A DNA stretch of 64,000 bases from Spirochaetota bacterium (GCA_016928865.1 JAFGJX010000086.1:1-64000), one strand, 5' to 3'; shown: positions 24,738 through 33,029, counted from the first letter of the stretch. Made by a program: numbers and translations. The notes: a model not told the origin generated them from the sequence alone.

Positions 24738-25745
24738 CTAATCCTGTATATGCATGGTGATGCGCAGCGTGGCTGAAGCGCGCGGCGCCGCCGGTGACCT
24801 GTCGAAGATGTTCCATCGTTGTCCCAGCCTTTCAATGAATGCCGGGTAGTTTCCTGACGGCAATTCAACGACAACGGACCGGGGAGCGCCCGTTGTTTTG
24901 TCCATGACTGTCTGGATGATCTTTCCGCCGAGCGGCCTGGCAAGGTCGTCAATGGCCCAGATTGTATCCGCACGCTGTTCGTCCCGCCCTGATGTTTTTG
25001 CGCGCTGCGCCTCCGGCGCCGCGCTCGAACGCAGCGAGGTGCCGCCGACTATGATCCCGGAATCCGCGGCCGCATCCTCGCTTTCCCGCGTCACCAGATC
25101 TTCGGTCGCCGCTTTCTCTTCATGGGCTGATTTCAGCCGCAGGGCGAGGGTAATCTCCGCCGCCTGAATGTCGGCAGTCTCCTGTTTCTGTATCTGTTCT
25201 CCCGGCCGTGAGCCAACGGTGACCGCGGCATCCTTACGTGCCGGTTCAGGTCGGGTTGCGCGTTTTTTTTCAGGTGCGGCCGCGACATTGTTTTCCGGCA
25301 GCGCCTGCCTGCGGCCGGGCGCGATATCCCGCGTCGCTTTCCTGTCCGGCGCCGCTGCATGCTCCGTAACCGCAGGGGCCTGCTCGGGGCCGTAGTCGAG
25401 GAGGTCGGTTCTATACGGCCTGAAGAGCAGGACGCCGGTCAGGGCCAGCGCCACCAGTGCGGCTGCCTCGAGAGGCACCTTGACGCTGAGCGGGAAAAAG
25501 AGCGTCCGCACGATACCGCTCCGTTGCCGCCGTTCTATTCCGCGGTGGACCCCTTTCAGAAAATCATCAGGCGCCTGAAAGGTGGGATATTTCCCGATTG
25601 CCTTCAGGTACTTTTTCAGAAAACGGAGCTCATCGCGACAGTTGTCACACTTCTTGAGGTGCGCCGCAACGGAGGCCTTCTCTTTTTCCGTTGCCGTTCC
25701 GTCAAGGTAGTCCGCGAGGATCATTTTGACCTGATCGCAGTTCAT
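24738..25745 (-). CDS. Zinc-finger anti-sigma factor (membrane)
   Basis: 335 residues. The N-terminus MNCDQVKMILADYLDGTATE with HLKKCDNC (HxxxCxxC) is the ZAS/zf-HC2 anti-sigma domain that binds ECF sigma factors. A membrane helix lies at about 92-110 (VPLEAAALVALALTGVLLFR). The periplasmic part is a long low-complexity linker rich in Ala, Arg and Glu (about 115-250) and a C-terminal domain ending in a beta-rich segment (VVVELPSGNYPAFIERLGQR), similar to DUF2275/DUF4349-like sensor ends. It begins directly after the sigma gene stop, so the pair is coupled. It should hold the sigma factor at the membrane until an envelope signal arrives. Confidence 0.87.
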   Translation of the reverse strand: MNCDQVKMILADYLDGTATEKEKASVAAHLKKCDNCRDELRFLKKYLKAIGKYPTFQAPDDFLKGVHRGIERRQRSGIVRTLFFPLSVKVPLEAAALVALALTGVLLFRPYRTDLLDYGPEQAPAVTEHAAAPDRKATRDIAPGRRQALPENNVAAAPEKKRATRPEPARKDAAVTVGSRPGEQIQKQETADIQAAEITLALRLKSAHEEKAATEDLVTRESEDAAADSGIIVGGTSLRSSAAPEAQRAKTSGRDEQRADTIWAIDDLARPLGGKIIQTVMDKTTGAPRSVVVELPSGNYPAFIERLGQRWNIFDRSPAAPRASATLRITMHIQD

Positions 25746-26348
25746 CTAGAGAACCTCCCGCAGCGACTCTCTAAGAAGGTGCCGCGCCCGCGCGAGGCGC
25801 GATTTGACCGTTCCCAGGTTGACGCCGGTTATTTCCGAGATCTCCTCGTAGGAGTTTCCCTCGAGGTCTCTCAGCACGACGAGGACTTTCAGCTCGTCGG
25901 GCAGGGAATCGATCGCGCGGTGTATCACCCGCGACTGCTCGTTTTTTTCGAACAGGTCGCCGGGATCGGAGGAGCAGTCGTTGATCTCCACCGGTCCGCT
26001 CTCTGCATCTCCCGGGCGGTCTATGCGGACCATTTTTTTCCTCATGCGGTTCCCCGACGATGACAGCATGGTGCGGCATGTGTTTATTGCGATTCGATAC
26101 AGCCACGTGGTGAAGCTGGAACGAAACGCGAAGTTTTTCAGATTGGCATGCACTTTTATAAACGTCTCCTGGGCGCAGTCGCTCGCGTCATCATAGTCTC
26201 CCACTATACGGAAACAGAGGTTGAACACGAGGTCCTGGTACTTGAGCACGAGTCGGTCAAATGCGTTGATGTTTTCAGCCAGAAAGTCGCGTATCAGGGT
26301 TTCATCCTCCTGATTTGACCGCGCCGCTTTTTTTGTTTCACTGTTCAT
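25746..26348 (-). CDS. ECF RNA polymerase sigma factor
   Basis: 200 residues, RpoE-like. Region 2 is at about 25-95 (FDRLVLKYQDLVFNLCFRIV, DASDCAQETFIKVHANLKNF with the core-binding and -10-melting helices). Region 4 is at about 145-195 (LPDELKVLVVLRDLEGNSYE, then EISEITGVNLGTVKSRLARA, the helix-turn-helix). A polar linker (RKKMVRIDRPGDAESGPVEI) separates them. The gene is followed with no gap by its zinc-finger anti-sigma gene. Its regulon is unknown; such pairs usually recognise a promoter ahead of themselves, but I cannot identify one in the AT-rich upstream region. Confidence 0.93.
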   Translation of the reverse strand: MNSETKKAARSNQEDETLIRDFLAENINAFDRLVLKYQDLVFNLCFRIVGDYDDASDCAQETFIKVHANLKNFAFRSSFTTWLYRIAINTCRTMLSSSGNRMRKKMVRIDRPGDAESGPVEINDCSSDPGDLFEKNEQSRVIHRAIDSLPDELKVLVVLRDLEGNSYEEISEITGVNLGTVKSRLARARHLLRESLREVL

Positions 26349-26775
26349 TAGACTGTTTTCATGAAAAAAAGATCGTAGATTATCGTGTTGTTAAGCATAT
26401 CTATCACGCATATACTTTTTATGCAGTCAATATAATTTTTTAAATGCGTATCTGGATAATGGCAATGAATTTGATCGGATACAAGCAAGATTTCCCGGGT
26501 GCCTTATATCGCGCCAGTTGTTTTTATGACGCTGAAGCCTTTTGATAATCAATTCGTTCAATAATGAAAAAAAAATCAATTTTGAGCCCATCTGGATGGG
26601 ATTTTAATTGACTTTTTGAGAGCAGTTATATATACTAATGATTGTGTACATTCTTAATTTAAGGTAATATACAGATTGTATAGAAAGATTTCAATAATAA
26701 AGAGGGATCATCTTTAATAACAGAGATAAGTTAGAACCGGTTTATGTCGCAGCATGAAAGACGGATTGAGTATTC
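26349..26775. other. AT-rich divergent intergenic region with palindrome
   Basis: 427 bases separate the sigma gene (minus) from the LruC gene (plus). I see no gene. The most structured part is an interrupted palindrome: TCAATT and CCCATC on the left (about 26576-26592) mirror GATGGG and AATTGA on the right (26593-26621), and the right arm overlaps the -35 element at 26618. It could be an operator for the promoter that it overlaps. Confidence 0.5.
26618..26646 (+). promoter_or_regulatory. Promoter of the LruC-domain gene
   Basis: TTGACT (26618-26623), a 17-base spacer and TATACT (26641-26646). The transcript would begin near 26653 and have a leader of about 120 bases. Confidence 0.75.
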
Positions 26776-28011
26776 ATGAAGAATACAATTGCATTGTTCC
26801 TGTTTCTGATAGTTATAATTGTTGCATTAACCGTCAATGATGCAGACGCCCGGGATGGATTTAAATACAAGACGATTCATAATGTCACGTTTGACATCCG
26901 GGTAAGCGATGTATTGAGCAACCCGATCGGACAGGCGGTCCTCAGGGTCACCACGGAGCAAAGCGATATTACAAACGCGGTGACTGGAAAGGATGGCGTT
27001 GCGGCATTTAAGATATCAATCAGTGACACGGACAATCTCGTGTCGCTGATTATCGAGCATCCCGGTTATGATACGAAAACGGTCTATATTGATGGTATTC
27101 AGGACCGTTCGATTGTCAGCCGTACGATATGCCTCGGGTTGAACCAGGGGAAAAAGCCGAAACCAGACCGGGACGGCGACGGCGTGCCGGATGATGCGGA
27201 CGAGTTTCCGGATGATCCGTTCCTGATAGGTACCGCGCACGGAAGGTATATAATCGTGTATGAAGTCGCGGCACCGGAAACAGCCGATGCTGATTTCAAT
27301 GATTGCGCGGCGCGGCTGGATATCAGGGAATATATCGACAACAACAACATGATCAGCAGGATTGTTGTCACTTCCAGGGTACTGGCCGCAGGTGCCCGGC
27401 ATCCCGGGCAATTGTGGATCAGCGTTCTGAATAAGGAGTATCGGCTGATCCTCGATGTGCAGAAAGACCTTGGCGGATCATGGAATACAAGGAAGGGGGA
27501 GGCCTATTTTGAGGGCCCGGTGCACACGCTTGAAATCCCCCTTGAGGCGCCGATCGCGCGAGATATAATTGAGCCGATGCCGTATGATCCGTATCTTGTC
27601 TGCGGCGGTGTCAGGCAGGCGCACCTTCCCTTTGTAAATACGAAGGTCGCGGGCGCCGGCCCCCATGGCGGCGAGTTGGCCCGGGCGATTCTTTTGCCTG
27701 CTGACTGGGCGTGGCCGTATGAGGGCACCATGATCGAAGAGGCGTATCCCGAATTCCGGGCATGGTATGAAACGAAGGGCCGTGAGAATCGTGACTGGTA
27801 CCTTCATCCGGAGATCGATCGGGTATATAAGGTTTCGCCGACTTCGATCCTGGCGGTGTATTTCATAAAGGCGTCATCAGGAGTGAATTACGGAATCTTG
27901 CTTGGAATAATCACTATCTCGATGGTGACTGTAGCGGGGATCAGTACCTGGAGAAAACGGCGCTACGGCGAACAGCGCGCTGTTTCCAGGGAGTATGTTC
28001 AAAACCAATAA
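26776..28011 (+). CDS. LruC-domain surface protein
   Basis: 411 residues. A signal peptide or anchor (IALFLFLIVIIVALTVNDAD) comes first. Residues about 33-120 form a beta-sandwich like carboxypeptidase-regulatory domains (VLSNPIGQAVLRVTTEQSDI). PDRDGDGVPDDADEFPDDP is a calcium-binding thrombospondin type 3-like repeat. The rest matches the LruC domain (DUF4842): a hallmark DFND (ADADFNDCAARLDIREYI), GARHPGQLWI and a C-terminal LPADWAWPYEGTMIEEAYPE. LruC is named after a Leptospira uveitis-associated antigen. A C-terminal membrane helix (YGILLGIITISMVTVAGIST) followed by RKRR suggests an anchored protein. A strong promoter and terminator make it a single-gene unit. Confidence 0.85.
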   Translation: MKNTIALFLFLIVIIVALTVNDADARDGFKYKTIHNVTFDIRVSDVLSNPIGQAVLRVTTEQSDITNAVTGKDGVAAFKISISDTDNLVSLIIEHPGYDTKTVYIDGIQDRSIVSRTICLGLNQGKKPKPDRDGDGVPDDADEFPDDPFLIGTAHGRYIIVYEVAAPETADADFNDCAARLDIREYIDNNNMISRIVVTSRVLAAGARHPGQLWISVLNKEYRLILDVQKDLGGSWNTRKGEAYFEGPVHTLEIPLEAPIARDIIEPMPYDPYLVCGGVRQAHLPFVNTKVAGAGPHGGELARAILLPADWAWPYEGTMIEEAYPEFRAWYETKGRENRDWYLHPEIDRVYKVSPTSILAVYFIKASSGVNYGILLGIITISMVTVAGISTWRKRRYGEQRAVSREYVQNQ

Positions 28012-28059
28012 TGCAGTTTAACGGTTGATAACCGATTTAAACCCTCCATATCCTTTTCC

Positions 28060-28104
28060 CCTCCCTGGAGGAATGAATAATTCCTTCAGGGAGGAACTCT
28101 TTTT
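28060..28104 (+). terminator. Strong intrinsic terminator after LruC gene
   Basis: CCTCCCTGGAGGAAT (28060-28074) pairs with ATTCCTTCAGGGAGG (28080-28094), 15 pairs including one G-T, with a 5-base loop and then AACTCTTTTT. Confidence 0.88.
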
Positions 28105-28149
28105 ACGTTACATCCGGCGCAAATAAATTTAAAAAAATCCTCTTTGCAC

Positions 28150-28179
28150 TTGACTTTTTTTTGAAGAGGTGCTTAATAT
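28150..28179 (+). promoter_or_regulatory. Candidate promoter with long leader
   Basis: TTGACT (28150-28155), an 18-base spacer and TAATAT (28174-28179). It would give a leader of about 225 bases before the GTG start at 28414. The gap contains the palindrome at 28275 and no gene I can support. Confidence 0.5.
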
Positions 28180-28274
28180 TATGTCGTCCCTAGTATGTTC
28201 TATACATTTGTGTTGTTGTCCATTGCTGACGGGTACTGGATGCGTAATAAGTGCAGTGTGATTATCTTCGCCAT

Positions 28275-28290
28275 ATGCCCTGCAGGGCAT
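28275..28290. repeat. Perfect 16-bp palindrome
   Basis: ATGCCCTGCAGGGCAT is fully self-complementary. It lies in the leader between the 28150 promoter and the 28414 gene, a position suited to an operator or an RNA hairpin. Confidence 0.6.
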
Positions 28291-28413
28291 GAAACAATAA
28301 TCATTCGTTCCGGTATTATCCAAAATTGAGTAACGGGGTTTCGGATCTCAGCAGGGGACTCGCCTGTCACGTGGTTATTTTTATTGCAACCAGTCCTTTT
28401 TAGGGAGTCGTGA

Positions 28414-28860
28414 GTGATAATCATCATCTTATTCCTGGTTCTGTTCGTTTCGCTCGCGTTACATCTGTCATACCTGGTCAGATACATACAGACCCGCAAC
28501 CAGGAACTGCTGCAGAAATATATTCTCACAACAATATGCAATGTTTTTTTATCGGGCGCGCTCATATTTGTGGCGCTCTACAAGCCGGATCAGATCCAGC
28601 GGATCAAGTTTCCTCTCATGATGTGGCTGCTGAACGGCTTTATCATGGTGCTCATGTTCCTCAGCCAGATGGTGATAGCGCGGAGAATATATCAGCGCTC
28701 CAAGATGCCTGAGAATTATCATTATAATTTTTTCGGGAAAAAAGTTCTCCACCCAGGTGTGGTAAAACCGACCGAGGTGGCGGCTTTTTTTGCTTCAATA
28801 CCGTTGTTTCTTTTTACGGGCGCGTATTTTATCGCAAAATTAATACGCTTTTTTATCTGA
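28414..28860 (+). CDS. Small four-helix membrane protein of unknown function
   Basis: 148 residues, start GTG 28414 with AGGGAG seven bases upstream. Four hydrophobic helices: about 2-22 (IIIILFLVLFVSLALHLSYL), 38-58, 68-90 (PLMMWLLNGFIMVLMFLSQM) and 120-143. The loop between helices 3 and 4 is basic and aromatic (IYQRSKMPENYHYNFFGKKV). I recognise no family. It is a single-gene unit bounded by its own terminator. Confidence 0.78.
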   Translation: MIIIILFLVLFVSLALHLSYLVRYIQTRNQELLQKYILTTICNVFLSGALIFVALYKPDQIQRIKFPLMMWLLNGFIMVLMFLSQMVIARRIYQRSKMPENYHYNFFGKKVLHPGVVKPTEVAAFFASIPLFLFTGAYFIAKLIRFFI

Positions 28861-28861
28861 A

Positions 28862-28902
28862 CCGAGTATATGCGCTTTATACTACGTACTCGGGTCTTTT
28901 TT
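28862..28902 (+). terminator. Intrinsic terminator
   Basis: CCGAGTA (28862-28868) pairs with TACTCGG (28887-28893), with an inner GTATA/TATAC helix, followed by GTCTTTTTT. It starts directly after the membrane-protein stop codon. Confidence 0.8.
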
Positions 28903-28968
28903 ACTGACATTATTGCGCGGCTTGTTTCCTTTTTAGTCGCATTGCGGTGAAAGGCACATATTTTTCGA

Positions 28969-28987
28969 TTTCACAATGTATGTGAAA
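28969..28987. repeat. Inverted repeat TTTCACA-N5-TGTGAAA
   Basis: Seven-base arms (28969-28975 and 28981-28987) around ATGTA, about 105 bases before the CxxC-protein gene. The arms resemble a CRP/FNR half-site in reversed order. It may be an operator, or a minus-strand hairpin. Confidence 0.5.
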
Positions 28988-29091
28988 AAATATTACTGGA
29001 AATTTTTAATGAATAATATTATTGTGTATCAAAAATGGTTGCTAATAACCATATTAATTAATTCACATAATGAGCAGTGGAGGAAGTTACA

Positions 29092-29367
29092 ATGGCGTTA
29101 ATCACCAAGAATGTCAGGGAGCATGCTGAAAAATGCAAGGCGTGTGTCCTTCAAAAATTGAGGAAGTACCTGGAAACCGGTCTGGAAGGCGGAGGTAGGA
29201 GCGCACTTGATAGAGATACGTCACGGCAGTTGTTGAAGCTCACCAATGTCATTGAAAAGATCGGATGCAATCTCTGCCCGTACAAGGATGACTTCCAGAA
29301 GGTGTATGGCATGAGGCCGGTCGATTATTTTATGCAGAATGAAATGAATTCGAACAGAATGAAATAA
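29092..29367 (+). CDS. Small CxxC protein of unknown function
   Basis: 91 residues from ATG 29092, with a strong GGAGGAAG six bases upstream; the in-frame GTG at 29077 lies within that site, so is not the start. Two cysteine pairs, CKAC near residue 18 and CNLC near residue 64, could jointly bind zinc, iron or a redox disulfide. The rest is helical and charged (LTNVIEKIGCNLCPYKDDF). I recognise no family. The strong ribosome-binding site and strong terminator suggest high expression as a single-gene unit. Confidence 0.8.
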   Translation: MALITKNVREHAEKCKACVLQKLRKYLETGLEGGGRSALDRDTSRQLLKLTNVIEKIGCNLCPYKDDFQKVYGMRPVDYFMQNEMNSNRMK

Positions 29368-29410
29368 GTCATGAATCATAGCGCGGCGATTGTGCCGCGA
29401 CGCCATACTG

Positions 29411-29443
29411 AAACACCCGCTGCAAGCGGGTGTTTTGTTATTT
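29411..29443 (+). terminator. Strong intrinsic terminator
   Basis: AAACACCCGC (29411-29420) pairs perfectly with GCGGGTGTTT (29426-29435) around TGCAA, followed by TGTTATTT. Confidence 0.88.
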
Positions 29444-29486
29444 CTATACTGCGCGCCGGCCGCAATGCCCGCGGGCATATCCGGGC

Positions 29487-30245
29487 CTATTCCATCAGCT
29501 TATCCTCGTCTTCTATCGCGGGGGTGATTTTTTTCGGGATCATCATCAGGATCACGAGATTGGTAAGAACCAGGATTATGGACATGGTGATGATAATGAG
29601 CAGCAGCATCTGGTTCTTGATAGCGTCTATCTTGACCAGGTTGACTCCGATAATGAACGAACCCCACCGGGTTCCGTAAAGCCTGACCGGAGCGCCGATG
29701 TTCCACAGCACTTCGCCCGTATCGCGGTTGTAGCGCTCCCGGTGGGCGCTGTCACCGTTGTAATCCAGGATCTTTTTAATGCCCTCGTAGGAATAGAAGT
29801 TTCTTTTTGACCTGCTGTATATGACATCGCGCGCATAATTGCCGGTCAGTGGCTGTGAGTATTTTTTATTATGGACCGGGACGTATCCGTTCTTGTCCAT
29901 CAGGACCGCGAATTCAACTTCGGTGTCCAAAAGGTATTGATCCTGTATATCCTGGATCCACCTGTCGAAGATTACATTATAACGGGTGCGGTACTTTTTC
30001 GGATTGGTGCCGGGGATCTCAATATAATTCGTGTCAAACACGTCTTCTTTCGTGAGCATGTTTTTATTTATCATGAGATACATTATCTCGCTCATTGCCC
30101 GGGCGCCGGTCATCGCCTCTATGCGGCACTTTTCATAGAGCTGGTTCTCGAGATTACTGAAGATCTTGGTGATGATCAGATAGGACCCGAGGCAGGAGAA
30201 CAGGCTGAATGCGATCGCCATTATTATTTTTCTACGAAGGCTCAT
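29487..30245 (-). CDS. Orphan Cache-type membrane sensor (paralogue A)
   Basis: 252 residues: a membrane helix at about 5-27, a periplasmic domain of about 175 residues, a second helix at about 208-232 and a short tail (KKITPAIEDEDKLME). The periplasmic part has FAVLMDKNGYVPVHNKKYSQ and RDTGEVLWNIGAPVRLYGTR with WGSFIIG, a pattern typical of Cache-like sensing domains of methyl-accepting proteins and kinases. There is no HAMP, kinase, methyl-accepting or cyclase domain, so any signal must pass to another protein. A paralogue lies at 33573-34364. Confidence 0.75.
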   Translation of the reverse strand: MSLRRKIIMAIAFSLFSCLGSYLIITKIFSNLENQLYEKCRIEAMTGARAMSEIMYLMINKNMLTKEDVFDTNYIEIPGTNPKKYRTRYNVIFDRWIQDIQDQYLLDTEVEFAVLMDKNGYVPVHNKKYSQPLTGNYARDVIYSRSKRNFYSYEGIKKILDYNGDSAHRERYNRDTGEVLWNIGAPVRLYGTRWGSFIIGVNLVKIDAIKNQMLLLIIITMSIILVLTNLVILMMIPKKITPAIEDEDKLME

Positions 30246-30446
30246 AATTGTCTCTGATTTTAATGGTTCGGCATCATGAATCAGTTCAGGACACCGGTAT
30301 AATCGAGCAATTAATACATATATTTGCTGCAGTGTCTATAATAATTTTTCCCTCAAAGCCATTTTATCAAAATAAGCGATCAGTGTATTAGCCAAAATGA
30401 TATCAACATCCTTGTCCTTGACAATCATTGAAAGCAACATTCAAAA

Positions 30447-30652
30447 TCGCGCTGGCCAGGGATGGCCGAGTGCCGCGAAGGACAGGACATCCGAGAGCGG
30501 CCTTCGCTCCGCTCGCGATGACATAAAAGAAAATAAGACTTTTTGGACACCCCCTTCATTTCCCTTCGCTTTACTCTGGGAAATGGCGGTACTTCCTGTA
30601 CGGATTAGATTGCATCCCGGGCTTTTGGATGCAATCTAATTATTTTTTATTC
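30447..30652 (+). ncRNA. Candidate CsrA-sponge-like small RNA
   Basis: A TTGACA at 30418-30423 lies about 25 bases upstream (a matching -10 is weak, TTCAAA). The region begins with GGCCAGGGATGGCC and GGACAGGACATCC hairpins, the same CAGGA-in-loop design and the same flanking words (GCGCTGGCCAGG, GGCCGAGTGC) as the 22289 element. ATCGCG/CGCGAT frames this part. CATTTCCC...GGGAAATG follows, then a terminator at 30604. It carries about seven GGA motifs, as in CsrB-like RNAs. Transcription is inferred. Confidence 0.5.
30604..30652 (+). terminator. Strong intrinsic terminator with no gene before it
   Basis: ATTAGATTGCATCC (30604-30617) pairs perfectly with GGATGCAATCTAAT (30627-30640), a 14-pair stem with a 9-base loop, then TATTTTTTATT. 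The nearest plus-strand gene upstream ends at 29367 behind its own terminator, so this one should end a short RNA. Confidence 0.8.
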
Positions 30653-30903
30653 TGCGCACGGGCCGTTTGGATATACATTTAGTATATTTAGTAGAACCGG
30701 TATCTCGGGCCCGTTGACAGTCTTTTCATGTAAACGTGACAGAGGCCGGGATCATGTTCAATGCGGGCGAGCATGATTACTGCGCGTGGTGATCGGTTTT
30801 CATGCTGGATGATGGGAGGATGATGCATAACAAATTTCGGTTACAGGACCATCACGGAAATCTATAGTTTCGCGGCATTATTGGCCGTTTTTACTGTTTT
30901 ATA

Positions 30904-30931
30904 TTGACAATTACAGCCAAATTGATAATTT
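30904..30931 (+). promoter_or_regulatory. Promoter of the HEAT-repeat gene
   Basis: TTGACA (30904-30909), a 16-base spacer and TAATTT (30926-30931), giving a start near 30938, just upstream of ATG 30956. Confidence 0.6.
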
Positions 30932-30955
30932 GGTCACAATGAATAAAAATAAGGC

Positions 30956-31999
30956 ATGGTATACACGATGTCTATATTTAAACCAAATGTTGATAAACTT
31001 ATAAGTGAAAATAATATCCCCGGCCTTATTAAAGCCACATCGAGCAGAAATCCGGAATCACGCCTGAAAGCATTTCTCGCCCTGTTAAATGTTGAGCACA
31101 AGAACGAGAACATCATCGTTGCCCTTCGGAAAATGAAGAACGACAAGGACGTGAGAATACGAAATACCGCAATATTGAAGCTCGCCGAGGCGGGCGATGA
31201 AGGCATTCTCGATGACCTGCGGGCGATCATGGTCGAAGGCTCTCAAAACGATAAGATTGATGCGCTCAGGATCCTTGCCTCACGTGGTAAAACGGACGCG
31301 GATTCGTCATCGATTATAGCCCTTGCCCTTAACGACAAGAAGGGGATGGTACAGCTTGAGGCCATCCGCACGATGGGGACCCTGCGTGACCACACCTCGA
31401 TCATCCACCTCGAGGAAAAGCTGCACGATACGCGTCATCAGATCAGGCTGGAGGCGGTCAAGGCCCTGGGTAATATTCAGTCTGACGAGGCAGTGAATCT
31501 TCTTATCGGATCGCTTACCGACAACAAGCTCGAAATCCGGCGCGCGGCGCGGGAGATCATCGAGGGGATCGGCAGCGACAAGGCCAAAAAGGCGCTGAAT
31601 GACGCGCCGCTCATGATGCTGGTCAAGCGAATGAACGAGGGCGTTGCGTCAAAGATCGATGCTCTCATCTATATCGGCAAGCACCGCTTTCCCGACGCCC
31701 TCCCGCTCGTGCACAAGGCCACCAGCGATGAGTACAAGAACGTGCGGTTTGAGGCGGTCAAGGCCCTGGGCGCGATGAGGGACAAGGGTTCCATCAACAC
31801 GCTGGCCCGCATGGTCAACGACCCGTACTACGATATCCGTCTTGAGGCGGTCAAGGCCCTGGAGCACATCCTTGATCCCGCGTGCCTCAAGCCTCTGGAG
31901 AAGGCAAAGGAAGACCTGAACAAGAGCGTGAGGGAGGAGGCGAAAAAGGCCTATTATACAATCCAGACCAGGCTTGAGGACCTCCATAAAAATAAATAA
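30956..31999 (+). CDS. HEAT-repeat protein
   Basis: 347 residues of tandem helical HEAT (PBS-lyase-like) repeats, each about 31 residues, with the recurring phrase RLEAVKALG. ATG 30956 follows AAGG by 4 bases; M5 at 30968 is an alternative. No signal peptide or membrane helix is visible, so it is cytoplasmic. HEAT arrays act as scaffolds for protein partners. The 19-base word GAGGCGGTCAAGGCCCTGG occurs three times (31451, 31751, 31844), showing recent repeat duplication or gene conversion at DNA level. It is a single-gene unit with promoter and terminator. Confidence 0.88.
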   Translation: MVYTMSIFKPNVDKLISENNIPGLIKATSSRNPESRLKAFLALLNVEHKNENIIVALRKMKNDKDVRIRNTAILKLAEAGDEGILDDLRAIMVEGSQNDKIDALRILASRGKTDADSSSIIALALNDKKGMVQLEAIRTMGTLRDHTSIIHLEEKLHDTRHQIRLEAVKALGNIQSDEAVNLLIGSLTDNKLEIRRAAREIIEGIGSDKAKKALNDAPLMMLVKRMNEGVASKIDALIYIGKHRFPDALPLVHKATSDEYKNVRFEAVKALGAMRDKGSINTLARMVNDPYYDIRLEAVKALEHILDPACLKPLEKAKEDLNKSVREEAKKAYYTIQTRLEDLHKNK

Positions 32000-32025
32000 C
32001 ATCCCCCAAACATACTGAATAACGC

Positions 32026-32053
32026 AACGGCCGGAGAGCATCCGGCCGTTTTT
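32026..32053. terminator. Bidirectional intrinsic terminator
   Basis: AACGGCCGGA (32026-32035) pairs perfectly with TCCGGCCGTT (32041-32050), followed by TTT. It sits between the convergent HEAT and SDR genes; the T-run is better for the HEAT gene. Confidence 0.75.
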
Positions 32054-32062
32054 ATGTGCGCG

Positions 32063-32827
32063 TCACACGGCTGTTGCGCCGCCGTCCACCACCAGGGTCT
32101 GGCCGGTTATAAAGCCCGCCGCGTCCGATGCCAGGAAGAGGGCGGGGTGCACCACATCGATCGGTTCCGCTATCCTGCCCAGGGGGATCCCCCGCACCAC
32201 ATGCTCGGCAATGTCCTTGTTGGACCAGAAGGGCTTGCTGAAATCGGTGCGCACCATGGCGGGCGCCACCGCGTTGACCCGGATGTTAAACGAGGCCAGC
32301 TCCGCGGCCAGCACCTTCGTCATCATTTCAACTCCCGCTTTGGCGATTCCGTAAATGCCCATCCCCGGCGAGGCCTTGCGCCCCGCGATCGATGTTATGT
32401 TGACGATGCTCCCCGAACGCTTGCCCTTCATGATCGACGCCGCCTTCCGGGAGCAGATAAACGTGCCGGTCAGGTTCGTTTCGATGATTTTCTGCCACTG
32501 CGCGACCGTGGCGTCGGAGGTTGACGGGGTCATCAGGTTCATGCCCACATTGTTGATCAGGACGTCAAGTCCCCCGTGCGCCTCCAGCACCCGGCTGAAG
32601 AGGGCGTCCACGTCCTCCTCCTTCGCGATGTGTGCGGCGATTGCCGTGAGGCTGGCCTCGTGCCCCAGCGAGGATGCAGCCGCGTCCAGGTTCTCCTGCT
32701 TTCTGCCGCATATAACGACACGCGCCTTCTCCTCGAGCAGTCTTCTTGCGATCTCGAGTCCGATGCCGCGGCTGCCGCCGGTCACGACAACGATTTTGCC
32801 TTCAAGTCCGTAGGTGATTGCGCTCAT
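32063..32827 (-). CDS. Short-chain dehydrogenase/reductase (SDR)
   Basis: 254 residues from ATG 32827, which has AGGAG seven bases upstream; the frame extends to 32845 without such a site. Classical SDR motifs are present: TGGSRGIG for NAD(P) binding, NNVG, and the catalytic YGIAK (YxxxK) with SIVNITS before it. The C-terminal DAAGFITGQTLVVDGGATAV is typical. It oxidises or reduces a carbonyl substrate in the cytoplasm, with the substrate unknown; FabG-like or sugar/alcohol roles are possible. It is divergent from the thioesterase gene across a 200-base gap. Confidence 0.92.
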   Translation of the reverse strand: MSAITYGLEGKIVVVTGGSRGIGLEIARRLLEEKARVVICGRKQENLDAAASSLGHEASLTAIAAHIAKEEDVDALFSRVLEAHGGLDVLINNVGMNLMTPSTSDATVAQWQKIIETNLTGTFICSRKAASIMKGKRSGSIVNITSIAGRKASPGMGIYGIAKAGVEMMTKVLAAELASFNIRVNAVAPAMVRTDFSKPFWSNKDIAEHVVRGIPLGRIAEPIDVVHPALFLASDAAGFITGQTLVVDGGATAV

Positions 32828-33029
32828 GGTGCGACTCCTGTGCAATTATGTTCAATGTTTCCATCCTTCGATTGAGTATATGCATACACGTGATAAAAAT
32901 GTCAAATACATATCACCCGCCGGTCATTTCCGGAATGCCGGTGGCCAGGTGCGTAAAATGTTCCTTGACGCGCATGTGGGAACGAAAATCATACCATGAC
33001 GAGAATATTTCGAATCAAAGGGTGATTCC

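Larger units (their letters stand above)
30246..30955. other. 710-base non-coding region with hairpin elements
   Basis: This gap contains the CAGGA-hairpin RNA candidate (30447-30652) and, at its right end, the promoter of the HEAT gene. Between about 30660 and 30900 I see no gene or clear structure. Confidence 0.6.

Noticed and set aside
30604-30652. Terminator belonging to the CxxC-protein gene at 29092
   Set aside because: That gene has its own strong terminator at 29411, and a minus-strand gene lies between the two.
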